A stretch of DNA of 64,000 bases from NCBI RefSeq assembly GCF_036884655.1, contig NC_088345.1, positions 21,232,501-21,296,500 on the forward strand, in the 5' to 3' direction. Source of the DNA: Musa acuminata AAA Group (Eukaryota; Streptophyta; Magnoliopsida; Zingiberales; Musaceae). The position numbers were made by a program, and so were the translations under genes. The notes under the pieces are model-generated. The model did not search any database, had not been told where the DNA came from, and was given only the letters and a program-made list of their open reading frames with translations. Positions within the stretch are counted from its first letter, which is position 1, and each line of letters opens with the position of its first letter. Positions 1 through 10,611 of the stretch are shown here, in pieces.

Positions 1-229
1 GATTATCATTAGATTTAAATCTAACATTTTATTGTTTTATCATAAAATATGTAATTTTCTTGATCATTACTAGAAGGATAAGCATGATTCCTAATTTTTT
101 ATATTTTCATTGCATTATTAAACATGTAATTTTTAAGAAAAATTTATATAATTTTCTTAAACTAAATTAAAAACAACTCATGAAAAATATCAAGTAATTT
201 TAAAGTAAACTAAAGAAGTTTTGTTTGAG
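1..229 (-). other. AT-rich non-coding spacer of C0
   Basis: No reading frame of interest. The sequence is a diverged match to 30100-30330 in C6, where it follows the short gag. It is therefore read as the 3' non-coding spacer of a type I copia element on the minus strand. Confidence 0.6.
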
Positions 230-718
230 TTGTTTATCTCATTGACGAGATTCACTAAAGCAAGGTTCGCCACTTTGTCTTCATCGGTTTACTCCTCTTC
301 TTCGGATGCACTCGTTTCGTCCCAATTTGTGTTCTTTTTAAGTTTATTTTTATTTTTTGATTGTTATTTCTTAAACCTTTTAAATTTCATCAGGAGTTCA
401 AGTTTACCATCACTCGAGCTTATGCTCGAGTGGTCTTCAATTGTTCTATGTCCCAAATCCTTTCTGTTCTTTGGAAGGTGATTCTCAAGTTCTTACATAC
501 ATTGCACATCATTTCATATGTGATCAATGAACCAAAAAGTTCTTCAAGTAAAAAATTATTAAGGTCTTTTGCCTCTTGTATTATAGTTACTTTCGGATTC
601 CAACTCTTATTAAGAGAATGTAAAATTTTGTTTATAAGTTTAAAATCCGAAAAACTTTTACCTAGTGCTTTTAAACCATTGACGACATCCGTAAAATGGG
701 TATACATGTCAACAATGG
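230..718 (-). pseudogene. gag: copia gag, C-terminal half (C0)
   Basis: The minus strand encodes a gag segment recognisable by FTDVVNGLKALGKSF, KILHSLNKSWNPKV and a PK(N)RK-like linker, the UBN2-type gag region seen in C7 and C8. Several frame breaks occur and there is no CCHC knuckle. The acidic serine-rich stretch downstream (about 400-280) matches the end of the short gag in C8. The gene is cut at 718 by the gypsy fragment and resumes at 3868. It is a relic, not expressible as it stands. Confidence 0.8.
690..718. repeat. 29-bp direct repeat, left copy, flanking G1
   Basis: Identical to 3868-3896. The sequence is copia gag DNA (the FTDV/VDMYT-coding part, antisense). It lies on both sides of the gypsy fragment and is much longer than the 5-bp duplication LTR elements make. 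Confidence 0.9.
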
Positions 719-1026
719 GAGGGGAGAAATGTAATCAAATCAAATATTTGAGATTGAGATTTAAATTTTGTTTTCCTTACTTGCCATCATAATTTAGGAA
801 ATCTTAATCTACTTCCTTGTTTGTTGATATGAATTAAGGAAATAACTATTAAGTATTCCAAATATGATGATATCATATTTGTTACTATATTAAATGGAAA
901 TAATTTATATTAAATAAATACGAAAATTAAATTTTATTTCCCTTAATAGAGGCTCACCACCTCCTATTTAAAGGGGAGGGATTTCTCTCTTTCGTTCCTT
1001 ACCTAGTCGAGCCTGACAACGGGAGG

Positions 1027-1084
1027 AACGAGGAGTTACACCCTGTTGACAAGAGAACGAGGAGTTACACCCTATTGACAAGAG
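1027..1084 (+). repeat. 29-bp tandem duplication in gypsy LTR
   Basis: Two adjacent copies of a 29-bp unit starting AACGAGGAGTTACACCCT, differing at one base (CTGTTG versus CTATTG). It lies just after the TATA-like box, in the presumed transcribed leader. Confidence 0.85.
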
Positions 1085-2181
1085 GTAGGTTTCCCTACAT
1101 TTCTTAAAAGTTTTAGCTTTTATTTTGATTCTTTAAATGTTGAAAGTTTTATAGTTTGAAAAATGTTTATCAATTCTTTAAATGTCAAATTTTTTTATAT
1201 TAAAATAATCAATTAAAGTTTTCATAATATTCTTTGACCCATGATTAAGGTTTTTATTGTAGAATTAAATATGTAAAAAAAAAATATGTTTTATATGATA
1301 TATTTTATGTATTACAGTTTATCTTCAATCTTTTTTAGATTAAAATCTTGTTAGACTAGAATATGTTATCTAAAATCCCTTTTTTTATATTCTTTGATCT
1401 GAAATTTAAAATATATTATTCTGAATGATTTAAAATATGACTAGAATATGTTAAAATTTTATGTGTTGAAAACATGATTTTTATTTGAATTTAGAAAGCT
1501 ATTTCATTGTGTTAAAACTTATCTCCTAGTCCCTCTTTAATGTCTTGTGATTTCTAGTCAAATTGAGAATGTTATTTCTTTGTATTAAAGCATTTCTCCT
1601 CATCTATCTTTTAATGCATTATTATGTTTTCATTTATGTTGTTAATGAGTATATGCTATGACTAGTCCATGGGCCAAGGTTGGGCCAGTTTTATGTAATG
1701 CATGCTCAATCATGTATAATGCACATGACCAGTAGATGGACTGGCTCAATCTAGCCCAATATTATTGTTGAACTTGAGCCCAAATATTGATTGAATTAAA
1801 CTAGACTTGATTAGTCTAGATCAATTCAGGGTGATTTCGAATTGATTGACTTATTCAAGTTAGTTTAACCTAAATTGAACTTAATCTAGTCTAAATTATA
1901 CTAGTCTAGGGTGGTTCCAGACCAGTTAAATAAGGATTAGAGATCAGTTCAGTTAGGCTCTAGTAAATCGAGTTCAATAGAATCGATTAAACTAGAGTTC
2001 AAGTTAATTGAGGGTTAATTTATATTATTTGATATTGATGATTTTTGAAAGAGATGTTTTAAATATGTTATTTCATCCCGAAATAGATATGACCAGTGTG
2101 AGATTATATTCCTGCCGAGAGCAGGTAGGGCGATTCCCTTCGGGGATTAGCGGGCCGTCAGACGTGGCGGCTGGACGGTTC

Positions 2182-2340
2182 CTCCATCCGCTGTTGGGAG
2201 GAACGTGTCCCCACTTTGGCGGGTGTGGGACACCACTCCATCCGCTGTTGGGAGTGTGAAATGAGTTTGCCTCCATCCGCTGTTGGGAGAACACAAACTC
2301 ATCCCGTAGGATAAAGCCTCTCCATCCGCTGTTGGGGGAG
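2182..2340 (+). repeat. Four spaced copies of CTCCATCCGCTGTTGGG in gypsy LTR
   Basis: Copies begin near 2182, 2237, 2271 and 2320, separated by unrelated spacers of about 20-35 bp. The block is GC-rich against an AT-rich LTR. It may be a structured part of U5 or an enhancer; the sequence alone does not decide. Confidence 0.75.
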
Positions 2341-2696
2341 TGCTCCTTCGGGTACTTGATATATGCCAATGGGATGATTGATTGAATTTTGATCATGTAT
2401 TTATTTTGATTTGACTTTTGGGGTTCCTACTCAGCATTGCTGAATTTTCTTTATTTTTGATTTTCAGAGCAGCCTCCCTCTAGTACTAAATCGGATTCCA
2501 GTGGAGAGCGAACCTTCCTCTACCGCTAGGTAGAGCCACTTGGATGACTCTTGAAGTTAACTTTTCTATTTGTAATTTGATGAATAAATGAATTGTAATA
2601 AATGGTTATAGATGATGAATAAAGTGATGTTTATTTATTTGGCCTGTGTGAAAAAAAAAAAAAAAAAAAAAAAATTCCAGGATGTGACAATTTTTA

Positions 2697-2712
2697 TGGT
2701 ATCAGAGCCATG
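2697..2712 (+). promoter_or_regulatory. Primer-binding site (initiator Met tRNA), G1
   Basis: TGGTATCAGAGCCATGG starts eight bases after the LTR end. This is the usual complement of the 3' end of plant initiator methionine tRNA, which primes minus-strand cDNA synthesis. Confidence 0.85.
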
Positions 2713-2787
2713 GTCTAGGGCCTGTAGGTGTATTAGGTCCCTTGATTGACTCTAACCGATGATTGTCTTTAACATATTATAGGAGTA

Positions 2788-3867
2788 ATGGAGCCAATTC
2801 CAGAGATTAGTGGTCCTGTCACTCGGGGAGCTCATGGTCGCAATGCTATTGGTCTACGCACTCGGAGAGGTGTTCAAACAAATAATAACTTGGAAGCTCC
2901 ACGCATCGTAGAGCAAACCCAGTCCTCCCGTACACCTGTCACTAATTATGGGCCAGCTTCTCCGACTTCGCAGAATGCCCCTCATGCCCCAACACCCGTC
3001 AATGCTCAAGATGACGTACACGGAGTCCTCAATGCTATTAGAGGATACTTTGAGCGTCAGGAGGAACGAGATGAAATTCCACGGGGTAGGAATAATACTT
3101 TAGATCACTTTAAGAGATTGGGACCACCAATTTTTGAGGGCAAGCCAGACCCAATCTTTGCTAAACGTTGGATTCGTCAAGTGGAAAAGACATTCGAAGC
3201 TATCGAATGTAGGGAAAATCAGAAAGTGCCTTTCGCTTCTTTCATTTTGGAAGGGAAGGCAGACACTTGGTGGACCTCAAAAAGGAGGATGTTAGAGGCT
3301 GGAGGTAATGTGGTAACTTGGGAACATTTTAAAGATGCATTTTATGAGCAGTTCTTTCCTGATTCAGTTCGCTTTGAGAAACAACAAGAGTTCCTTAGCA
3401 TCCACCAAGGAAATAGAACTGTAATGGAATATGATCATCATTTCACTGAGTTGGCTCAGTTCTCTCCACATATTGCTTTTAATGAAAGTCAAAGAGCTCG
3501 TCATTTTGAGAGGGGACTTCGATCATCAATTAGAAAGTCTGTTGCAGTACTGATTTTACCAACATATGCTGAAGTGTTAAATCGAGCTTTGGTAGTAGAG
3601 AAATTGGATAATGAATTACAACAAGCAAAGGATCGAAAGCGACCTTTTAGTGCTGCACCATTTACGTATGGGGGATCACATTCTGGATCCTCAAAGAAAG
3701 GAAAAGGCAAACAGTTCGGGCATCAACAAGCAGGAGCTCCTAGCAATCAAGTTGTTATAAGATGTTATTTCTGTGGGAAGACAGATCATGTTTCCACCTC
3801 ATGCCCCATGGGACAACGCGTATGTTTTTATTGTCAACAACCGGGGCACATGTCGAAGGATTGCCCA
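2788..3867 (+). pseudogene. gag: Ty3/gypsy gag, 3'-truncated
   Basis: The ATG at 2788 opens a frame of about 360 genuine gag residues. A disordered N-terminal part is followed by a retrotransposon gag domain (about residues 115-270, with WIRQVEKTFEAIE, WWTSKRRM and FYEQFFPDSVR) and then two adjacent CCHC zinc knuckles, CYFCGKTDHVSTSC and CFYCQQPGHMSKDC. The protein would form the particle and bind RNA. After KDCPRK the frame runs into antisense copia gag DNA and ends at 3921, so the last residues are not gag. No protease or pol follows. The chromovirus or other lineage cannot be fixed without pol. Confidence 0.85.
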
Positions 3868-3896
3868 CGTAAAATGGGTATACATGTCAACAATGG
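3868..3896. repeat. 29-bp direct repeat, right copy, flanking G1
   Basis: Identical to 690-718; see that entry. From here the C0 gag continues into GTTTCACTTGG exactly where it broke off at 718. Confidence 0.9.
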
Positions 3897-4330
3897 TTTC
3901 ACTTGGTTCTATTCAAAATAACTCAAATTCATGCATTAAAATATTAACTTTAGAATCCGTAACCCTACTTGTGCCTTCGTGTGTGATTTCAAGAGTGTGT
4001 TATATATCGAAAGTCATTTCGCAAATAGAAACCCGATTAAATTCGTTTTTATCTAAGGCGCAAAATAGAGCATTCATAGCTCTAGTATTTAAGAAAAAAG
4101 TTTTCTTCTCCAAATCATTCCATTCTTTCATTGGAGTAGAAGACTTTTGAAATCTGTTTTCAATGATATTTCATAAGTTTAAATCCAACGAAAGCAAGAA
4201 AACTCTCATTCGAGTTTTCCAATATGTGTAGTCCATCCCATTGAACAAGAGAGGATGAATGAGAGAGTGACCCTCTTGAAAGCCGAAATGAGCTATTTAT
4301 TTTAGGTGTTAAACCAAATGAGAAATACGA
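3868..4330 (-). pseudogene. gag: copia gag, N-terminal half (C0)
   Basis: The minus strand carries the start of a type I copia gag: YWKTRMRVF-like, FCALDKNEFNR-like and TCETxFDIW-like segments can be aligned with C8 gag (40107-41105). The expected start codon is changed and the frame is broken. The gene continues at 718 on the other side of the gypsy fragment. Confidence 0.8.
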
Positions 4331-4345
4331 GGCTCTGATACCAAT
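4331..4345 (-). promoter_or_regulatory. Primer-binding site of C0
   Basis: GGCTCTGATACCAAT, reverse complement of ATTGGTATCAGAGCC, directly next to the LTR end TGTTAGG. It complements initiator Met tRNA. Confidence 0.9.
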
Positions 4346-5871
4346 TGTTAGGAAAAGAGTCGGCACTAGGGAGGGGGGGTGAATTAGTGTAGTGGTAAAC
4401 ACGTTGATTCGAAAAACCTTTTCATATGTTGAAAACCGATTCCAGAAATATACTTAGATTGAAAGCGTACGGAAGAGCGTAGTAAGTAATGAGAAGGCAG
4501 TTTGCAGTTTAAACTAAATTGCTCAAAGTAAAGGCAAACCAGATTTTTATAGTTGTTCGATTGTTGTGACCTACATCTACTCCATTGATTCCTCTTTTAT
4601 CGAGACCATCGGCATCCACTATCGGTCTTCTTTCAATAGGCGAAGACCAACCACCTTTTACAACTCGATTCTCCTTTTACCGGGTTTAGGAGATAACCCT
4701 TACACCCCTACTTCTCCTTCAAACTATTCTAATACTTAGAACTTTTGAGAGGAGTTCACACAAGATTACAATAGTGTTTTTTTTCTATTTTTACTCTCAA
4801 GTCTTGTGTATCTTAACCAAGGATGAGAGGGGTAATTATAGGCTTCAAGTTGATTCAAACTTAGAGCCTAAAAACATCTTATCCCGGGTTTTCTGGGTAT
4901 GGGCGGTACCACCACCAGTGTCAGTCTGACACTAACACTGTGCTGGGCGGTACCACCGCCCAATCTGGTAGTACCACCATCTGGCACTATGCCATTGGGC
5001 GGTACCACCGCCTGATATAGTCTCGAAGACTATACCACGATGATGCTACTTCTTGGGTCATTATTTGGCTTTTCATTGGGCCCAACACAATCTTTATATG
5101 GGCCCAACTAGCCCACAATTGGGTTGACCCAATTCCAATTCTAATTACGCATTAACTACGAAATCTAAGACATTTACTAAGCTAAACAAGTCCATAAGTC
5201 TAGTTTCTTCCGACGATCTTCCAACGAACTTCCGACGATCTCTCAGCAATGTTCCAGCGGACTCCCGGTAAGCTCCTGGACTTCACGATGATCTTCTTGG
5301 CAAGTTCCGACGAGTTTTTCTAGCAAGCTCTGAGACTTCTCGACTAGTTTCTGCAGAACTTCCGACGAACGTCCGGACTTCCGACGAACTCTCGAACTCC
5401 CAACGAAATCTCGTTCTTGACTCCGGATTTCATTTTGCTTTATGTCTTGCTATTATAGTTAATCCTGCATATGTAAAAACACACTTCAATCTAGACAATT
5501 AATACTAAGCATAAATCATGTTGTCTGGCATGTCATTGGTCCATCGACGCTTCGTCCGATTCTTCGGCGCATCATCCTCCCTTGCGGCCTATTGTCCAAT
5601 CGACCAATTGACTCCGCAACTCCGATATCCTTGGCGCAATATCTGCTTTTCTTAGCCCGATGCCCGAATCCATGGCCCGAAGCCTTTTGTCAATACGTCG
5701 ATCGATCCTCCAATTTGACGTCCAATCTTCTAACATGTTTTCCTCTGGCCCAATATGATTCTTCCTACTTTAATTGCCTCATCCTATCGAAGCATCCCAC
5801 ATTACTGAAAATGCATATCAAATCATAAACACTTATCAATTGGTTTCATTATCAAAATCCAAGATTCAACA
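4346..5871 (-). repeat. 5' LTR of C0 (type I copia LTR, 1526 bp)
   Basis: In plus coordinates it runs from TGTTAGG, next to the primer-binding site, to GATTCAACA. A poly-G run occurs near 4372. Two perfect GGCGGTACCACCGCC palindromes (4946-4960, 4998-5012) and a GTGTCAGTCTGACAC inverted repeat (about 4920) sit in the part upstream of the degraded TATA box. The 18-bp minisatellite of the C7-type LTR is absent. LTRs of C5 and C6 are of the same type. Confidence 0.9.
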
Positions 5872-5880
5872 TATACATAC

Positions 5881-5931
<51 letters not shown>

Positions 5932-6136
5932 AATATATATGTATATATATATATATACATATATATGTATACATATATATGTATACATATATATGTATAC
6001 ATATATATGTATACATATATATGTATACATATATATATACATATATATGTATACATATATATGTATACATATATATGTATATATATATGTATATACATAT
6101 ATATATATACATATATATGTATACATATATATATAC

Positions 6137-6168
<32 letters not shown>

Positions 6169-6270
6169 ATACATATACATATATATACATATACATATAT
6201 ATGTATATACATATATATGTATATACATATATATATTTATACATATATATGTATACATATATATGTATAC

Positions 6271-6301
<31 letters not shown>

Positions 6302-6322
6302 CATGTATGTATATATATATTT
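5872..6322. repeat. TA-rich microsatellite (TATACATATATATG-like)
   Basis: About 450 bp of alternating purine-pyrimidine DNA made of TATACATATATATG-type units with TA and CA interruptions. It begins exactly at the outer end of the C0 LTR. The many open frames here are artefacts of the repeat. It is self-complementary and likely to be miscounted in assemblies. Confidence 0.95.
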
Positions 6323-6724
6323 ATGATTCCAAGATAATGATATAGATAAATCTCATTCAAATTCAAATCGTGAAATCATAAAAATCACTTTTAAGAGATT
6401 CAAAATGATATAAATAGATTTATCAATCTGTTATTGAAAAATTGATAAGATCGAGATAGAGAAATATTCAAGAAACATACATTTCCTTTTTATGTGTTTC
6501 AATTTATGTGATTTATTTCACACAAGCATGCCTTTATCTTTAATGCTAGATAAAAACATGAATCATAATTTAAAATTAAATAAATAAATTTCATTGTAAA
6601 AATCATCAAGATCAATAAACCATAAAACATAAAAATCATCATTACTTCAAACCATCATGCATAATTAAATTATTAAGCATGATTTCATTAAATATAAAGC
6701 ATGTTCAATTAAAATTATTTTGTT
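6323..6724 (-). other. AT-rich non-coding copia remnant
   Basis: No gene seen. The sequence is a diverged match to the spacer of C6 around 29570-29900 (CATTCAAATTCAAATC, AAGAGATTCA, GATTTATCAATC words) in the same orientation. It is read as the 3' spacer of the pol-less copia remnant that continues to 7172. Confidence 0.55.
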
Positions 6725-7172
6725 TTGGCTAGTGAACTTTGTGAAGTGTGTTGGATCTTCAATTATAAGCCTTGAGCATCCACTATCAAAATTTATTTTT
6801 GCTCCTAGCTTTCAATTGTAGAGTTGTCTATAAGAAAGGTGGTTTTGCTATAGGTACCCATTTTATTTTGTATCTCTCATGCTTAGATCTACCTATCTTG
6901 TTTTTTGACATAAGGTCATTTATGGTTCCTTTAGGAACCAAACTAATTTATTTGAATCATATATTTTAAATTAACATCTATAGACATAATGTTTATATAT
7001 ACCATAAAAATTATATCTATTTTCATGGGAAACATATAATGTGGGTCCTTTAATGAAAATAGTTAGCTTTTATTGAGTGTTACTCACAAAGTCAATTCTT
7101 TCCTTTCTATGAACATAACTTTTATTGGCATGAATCATGTTTAAAGATTTGCTACCAATTTTAAATAGTCTA
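6725..7172 (-). pseudogene. copia gag C-terminus and protease start, remnant
   Basis: The minus strand matches C9 61260-60870: end of gag (KSLNM-like, then the KGTI-type end), an in-frame TAG at 6830-6828, an ARSK segment and the protease active-site DSGCSR near 6780-6765. The homology then stops near 6725 and AT-rich spacer follows instead of integrase and RT. The break is shortly after the protease active site, as in C2 and C4. Strongly decayed. Confidence 0.7.
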
Positions 7173-7215
7173 AAGTCAATCTTTTAATGTATAATTTTAA
7201 ACTTTTTTGAATAAA

Positions 7216-7735
7216 GTCAAGCAAAACCGTTGTTGACATGTACACCTATTTTACGGATATCGTCAATGGTTTAAAAGCTCTTGGCAAATGCTTTTCTAAT
7301 TTTGAACTCGTTAACAAGATTTTAAGATCCCTTTCTAAAAATTGGGAATCGAAAGTAATAGCAATACAAAAGATAAAGGATTTAAATAAATTTTCACTTG
7401 AAGAACTTATCGGGTCCTTGATGACCTATGAAATGACTCATGATGCACTTGACGAACATGAAAACCACCTTCTAAAAAACAGGAAGGATTTAGTACCTAG
7501 AACAAATGAAGATCACTCGAGCGAAAGCTCAAGTGATGATGACTTTGAACTCTTATCATTAAAGCTTAAGAAATTCTTAAAATAAGAATTAAAGAATAAA
7601 AATAAACTTAAAATAAAAAAAATACTCAAAGTGGCTTGGGACGGATCAAGTTCATCCGAAGATGAAGAACAAAACCAACAAAGGCAAGGTGGCAAACTAT
7701 GCCTTAATAGCTTTCAACGACGTGGTAACCAAAAT
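7216..7735 (+). pseudogene. gag: copia gag middle segment (C2, type I-like)
   Basis: An open stretch (7238-7585) encodes MYTYFTDIVNGLKALGK, KILRSLSKNW and LIGSLMTYEM, the UBN2-type gag core, then a charged linker. After a frame change the acidic SSSSEDEE segment and the end matching C8 gag (about 7625-7735) follow. The N-terminal third is missing: the block starts abruptly next to an antisense remnant. No CCHC knuckle lies in this block. Confidence 0.8.
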
Positions 7736-9214
7736 CCCCTTAATTTATTTCAAAATTACATTATGCTTTTCATAAGTTATTTTTAATTTAGTTATATATA
7801 ATTTTTTCTTAAAAATTACATGTTTAATGATGTAATGAAAATATTAAAAAATTGGGATCATGCTAGTAATTTTAAAAATGATAATGACAATTGCATGTTT
7901 TATGATAAATATAATAAAATGTTAGATTTAAATCTAATTATTAAATTCTATGTATGTTTTAAAAAAGAGATAATATGTATCTTGATAATTTTTAATTTTG
8001 ATTGAAAATGCTTTATGTCCAATGAAACCATGCTTCATGTTTTAATGAAAATGCTAAGGGGTTTGATATCATGCTTAATGAGTTTTTAAAATTATGCATG
8101 ATAATTTTTATGATTTATGGATTATCGATCTTTGCCACAATGAAAGTCCTTTTTTGGTTTTAAATGTTGATGCATGATTGACATAAATGAAAAAGACATG
8201 CTTCTATGAAATAAATCACATGAATTGAAACAATTAAAAAGATAAAAGCATTTTTCTTGAAAATGTATTTTTCTCTTTCTTATCGATTTTTCACTAAGAG
8301 ATTGATAAAGTTATTTATGCCATTTTGAATCTCTTGAAAGTGATTTTGATGATTTGTTTATTTGAATTTAGATGAGTTTCATCTAACCATGATGTTTATC
8401 TTGATTTCTCAATATTTATAACTTGAGATTTATCCTATATGAATCGAGATCTTTTATCCTCGATGTTTCTTTTTGCTATCTACTATCTAAATTAATCATG
8501 ATTTTTTAGAATTATAATTTTTTTGATTTATATTGAATTGAGAAATATTATACATGAATCGAAATCCTTTGTGTTCTCTCATGACACCTTTTGCCATAGG
8601 AATATCTTTATCGATATCATGATCTTGAATTCTCGATATTGATACTTGAAATTTTTCTATAGATCAAGATCTTGTTTTTGAACTTCCATGTTTCTTTTTT
8701 GTTATTTACTAAAAGGGAGATTTGTTAAGATAAATCATGTCATTTAGTATTCATGGCTTAATCCTTCACGATCTTTGATATTTTATCTTTCATGATATGA
8801 TTTTTATAATTCCTTGTATTCATGAAGTTTATCTCATCACTCAATTAATATTTCTTAATATTCTTCATATGATGATATGAAATTATGCATGAAATGCTCA
8901 TGAATTTATGTTGATGCATACAAATGAGAAGTTATGATTATGCATGGTAGGATGTAATGTAATTTGACATTTTGATACCATTATGATTTGAATTATTTAT
9001 GATTTGGAATGATGCATGCAATACTATGATTTGTACTAAAATGATGTATCATGAATGCTTGAGTATCATATATGATATGCCCATAGTGATGATTTATTTT
9101 TGGTATCATGCATGAAGTAAGAATGAAATGTAAGGTTTTAAAATTGTGCTTGTTTTAATTTGAAACTATTATGATGCACAAACATATTGAAAAAAATTGA
9201 TACTTTAACTTTAT
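7736..9214 (+). other. AT-rich spacer of C2
   Basis: No gene. Diverged match to the type I spacer of C8 (41106-42270), with shared words such as ATGCATGAAATGC, TAGGATGTAATG and GATGCACAAA in the same order. It separates two gag blocks here. Confidence 0.65.
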
Positions 9215-9760
9215 CATGATTTGAAAATTGATAGTTTAGCTCTATGTATGAAATGTCATAATCTAGAAACTCTTCAAAAGGAGAACTTGCTACTTAAAGA
9301 CACCTTGAAGAAATTCGAGGTTGGTATCAAGTCTTTGAATATGATCTTTACAAATAAGGGTCACGTTCTTAAACGAAGTAGAATTGGATTTATGAGAAGT
9401 CCTCATCAAAATCCAACCACCTTCATTAAAGATCCTATCTTGCATGTTTCGGACCAAAACATGTGCAACTTTTATTGCAAACATGGACATAGAACTTATC
9501 AATGTCCATTCAAGAAGATTAGTCCTAATAAATTGATTTGGGTTCCAAAAGGAACCATAAAGAACTCCATGTAACATAACAAACAATTTAGATCGGTTTT
9601 TGAGGCACCCAAGATTAAATGGGTATCTAAAAATCATCCTTTTTAGAAATGTATACCATCACAAGCTAGGAGCAAGAGATGATATCTTGCTTTTTGGGTG
9701 CTCAAGGTTTTTGACTAGAGATCTAAAATGACTCATAATACTCTCTAGCTAAAATGACAA
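9215..9760 (+). pseudogene. copia gag C-terminus and protease start (C2)
   Basis: From about 9228 the sequence matches autonomous gag: CHNLETLQKENLLLKDTLKK (coiled coil), then a decayed second zinc knuckle (CNFYCKHGHRTYQC, where the second Cys is Tyr), and the conserved ISPNKLIWVPKGT end. A TAA near 9572 ends the open frame early. The usual gag end CAT-CCT-TTT-TAG is still visible at about 9636-9647, followed by SQARSKR and a decayed protease start. Pol is missing after about 9760. Confidence 0.8.
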
Positions 9761-10097
9761 AAAGAGGATAAATAGAATTAATTACAAAATGATACTAATA
9801 TACCATATGTTATTGATGCAATCTTGCATGATAAACACTTAAGTTAATCCCTCAAATTTTAAAATCTATAAACTCTTATGCATGAATTCCCCTTTACACA
9901 TCCTTCGGATTTTCCGAATTCATCGGATACATTCCTTCCTCAATTTTTTCGGATCCAACTATATCTCATAAGATCACGAACTTACGTCTTGCAAGTCAAG
10001 TCTGCATACAAATTGACATTTGAGTAGAGTATGCATTTCACAAGATTGATCATGAATGCATAAATTTTGTCATCTTATGATATGAATTTTTACATGA
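9761..10097 (+). other. Unassigned DNA between gag end and leader in C2
   Basis: Nothing recognisable. Low-complexity AT-rich sequence with frames too short to interpret. It should contain the point where pol was replaced. Confidence 0.4.
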
Positions 10098-10611
10098 TTA
10101 TGTAATTAGGATTGTGTGCTTCACAAACAACACTCTCTTTAAATTGAAAACACCCACATCAGCCCACACACCCCTGAAAGCAGTGCCCACTACTTGTAGG
10201 CGGTGGCACCGCTGCTTGGGCGGTGCAACCGCTGGCCACCACTGAAAGTAGTGCTCACTGCTTGTAGGCGGTGGCACCGCCCAACTAGCGGTAGAACCAC
10301 CAACTATCATGGGTGGCAGGCGGTTACACCGCCTAGGCAACGGTGCCACCGCCCGTAACTTGCCCCTTTTAAACCCGAGCTAGGGTCAATGGTAAAACCC
10401 ACCCCAACTCATTTTCTTCTCCTCCTTGCAGCTCTAAACTCTCCTCCAACTCTATTCCTCCCCTTTAGCTGCCCAAAACTGCCTATTTCATGCAAGATTA
10501 AGAATCAATCCTTCATCCTCTTGAAGATCTCAACTAAGGTATTCTCTAAGAGGTCTTTTGATTTCTATTTTGTATCATCCACTCTTGCTCATTATTTATC
10601 TTGCAGTATTT
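10098..10611 (+). promoter_or_regulatory. Palindrome-rich leader of the C2 accessory ORF
   Basis: The block contains GGCGGTGGCACCGC(C) palindromes at 10199-10212 and 10267-10281 and related half-sites, then CCCCTTTTAAACCC (TATA-like, near 10365) and a CT-rich leader as in plant 5' UTRs. A possible 68-bp intron (GT at 10539, TTGCAG ending at 10606) sits just before the ATG at 10612. C4 has the same arrangement on the minus strand. The promoter function is inferred. Confidence 0.45.

Larger units (their letters stand above)
716..2689 (+). repeat. Ty3/gypsy 5' LTR (G1)
   Basis: The right end is set by GATGTGACA ending at 2689, eight bases before the primer-binding site. The left end is taken as the TG at 716 where copia homology stops. 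A TATA-like TATTTAAA lies near 964, followed by a pyrimidine-rich leader. Inside are a 29-bp tandem duplication (1027-1084), a GC-rich block with four spaced copies of CCATCCGCTGTTGGG (2182-2340) and an A24 run (2651-2674) close to the end. The left boundary could be off by a few bases. Confidence 0.65.
719..3867 (+). mobile_element. G1: Ty3/gypsy fragment (5' LTR, PBS, partial gag)
   Basis: A 5' LTR (about 716-2689) is followed by a Met-tRNA primer-binding site and a gag frame that stops abruptly inside the region after the second zinc knuckle at 3867. The rest of gag, pol and the 3' LTR are missing. Both ends abut C0 gag with a 29-bp duplication, so this is an inserted fragment rather than a normal integration product. 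Confidence 0.8.
1..5871 (-). mobile_element. C0: Ty1/copia element, type I, left end outside window
   Basis: Reading right to left: LTR (5871-4346), primer-binding site, gag N-terminal half (about 4330-3868), an inserted gypsy fragment (3867-719), gag C-terminal half (718-230), then AT-rich non-coding DNA running off the window. No pol is seen after gag. The AT-rich end resembles the spacer of C6 at 30100-30330, so C0 probably belongs to the short-gag, pol-less class. The 3' LTR and the left target-site copy lie outside the window. Confidence 0.8.

Noticed and set aside
2182..2340. Repeat-spacer pattern resembling a CRISPR array
   Set aside because: Only four short words with irregular spacing inside a gypsy LTR; no cas genes; plant genome.
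719..3867. G1 as a complete gypsy element with deleted 3' end and normal TSD
   Set aside because: The flanking repeat is 29 bp rather than 5 bp, and it is copia gag sequence present on both sides without loss of target.
5823..6366. Long frames of alternating Ile/Tyr/Met residues on both strands
   Set aside because: Translation of a TA/CA microsatellite in all frames; no start context, composition or homology suggests a protein.
7736..9214. The AT-rich DNA between two gag blocks as an intron
   Set aside because: The same DNA in C8 and C6 is not followed by a second gag block, and the right border coincides with a switch to another element class. A recombination junction is simpler.
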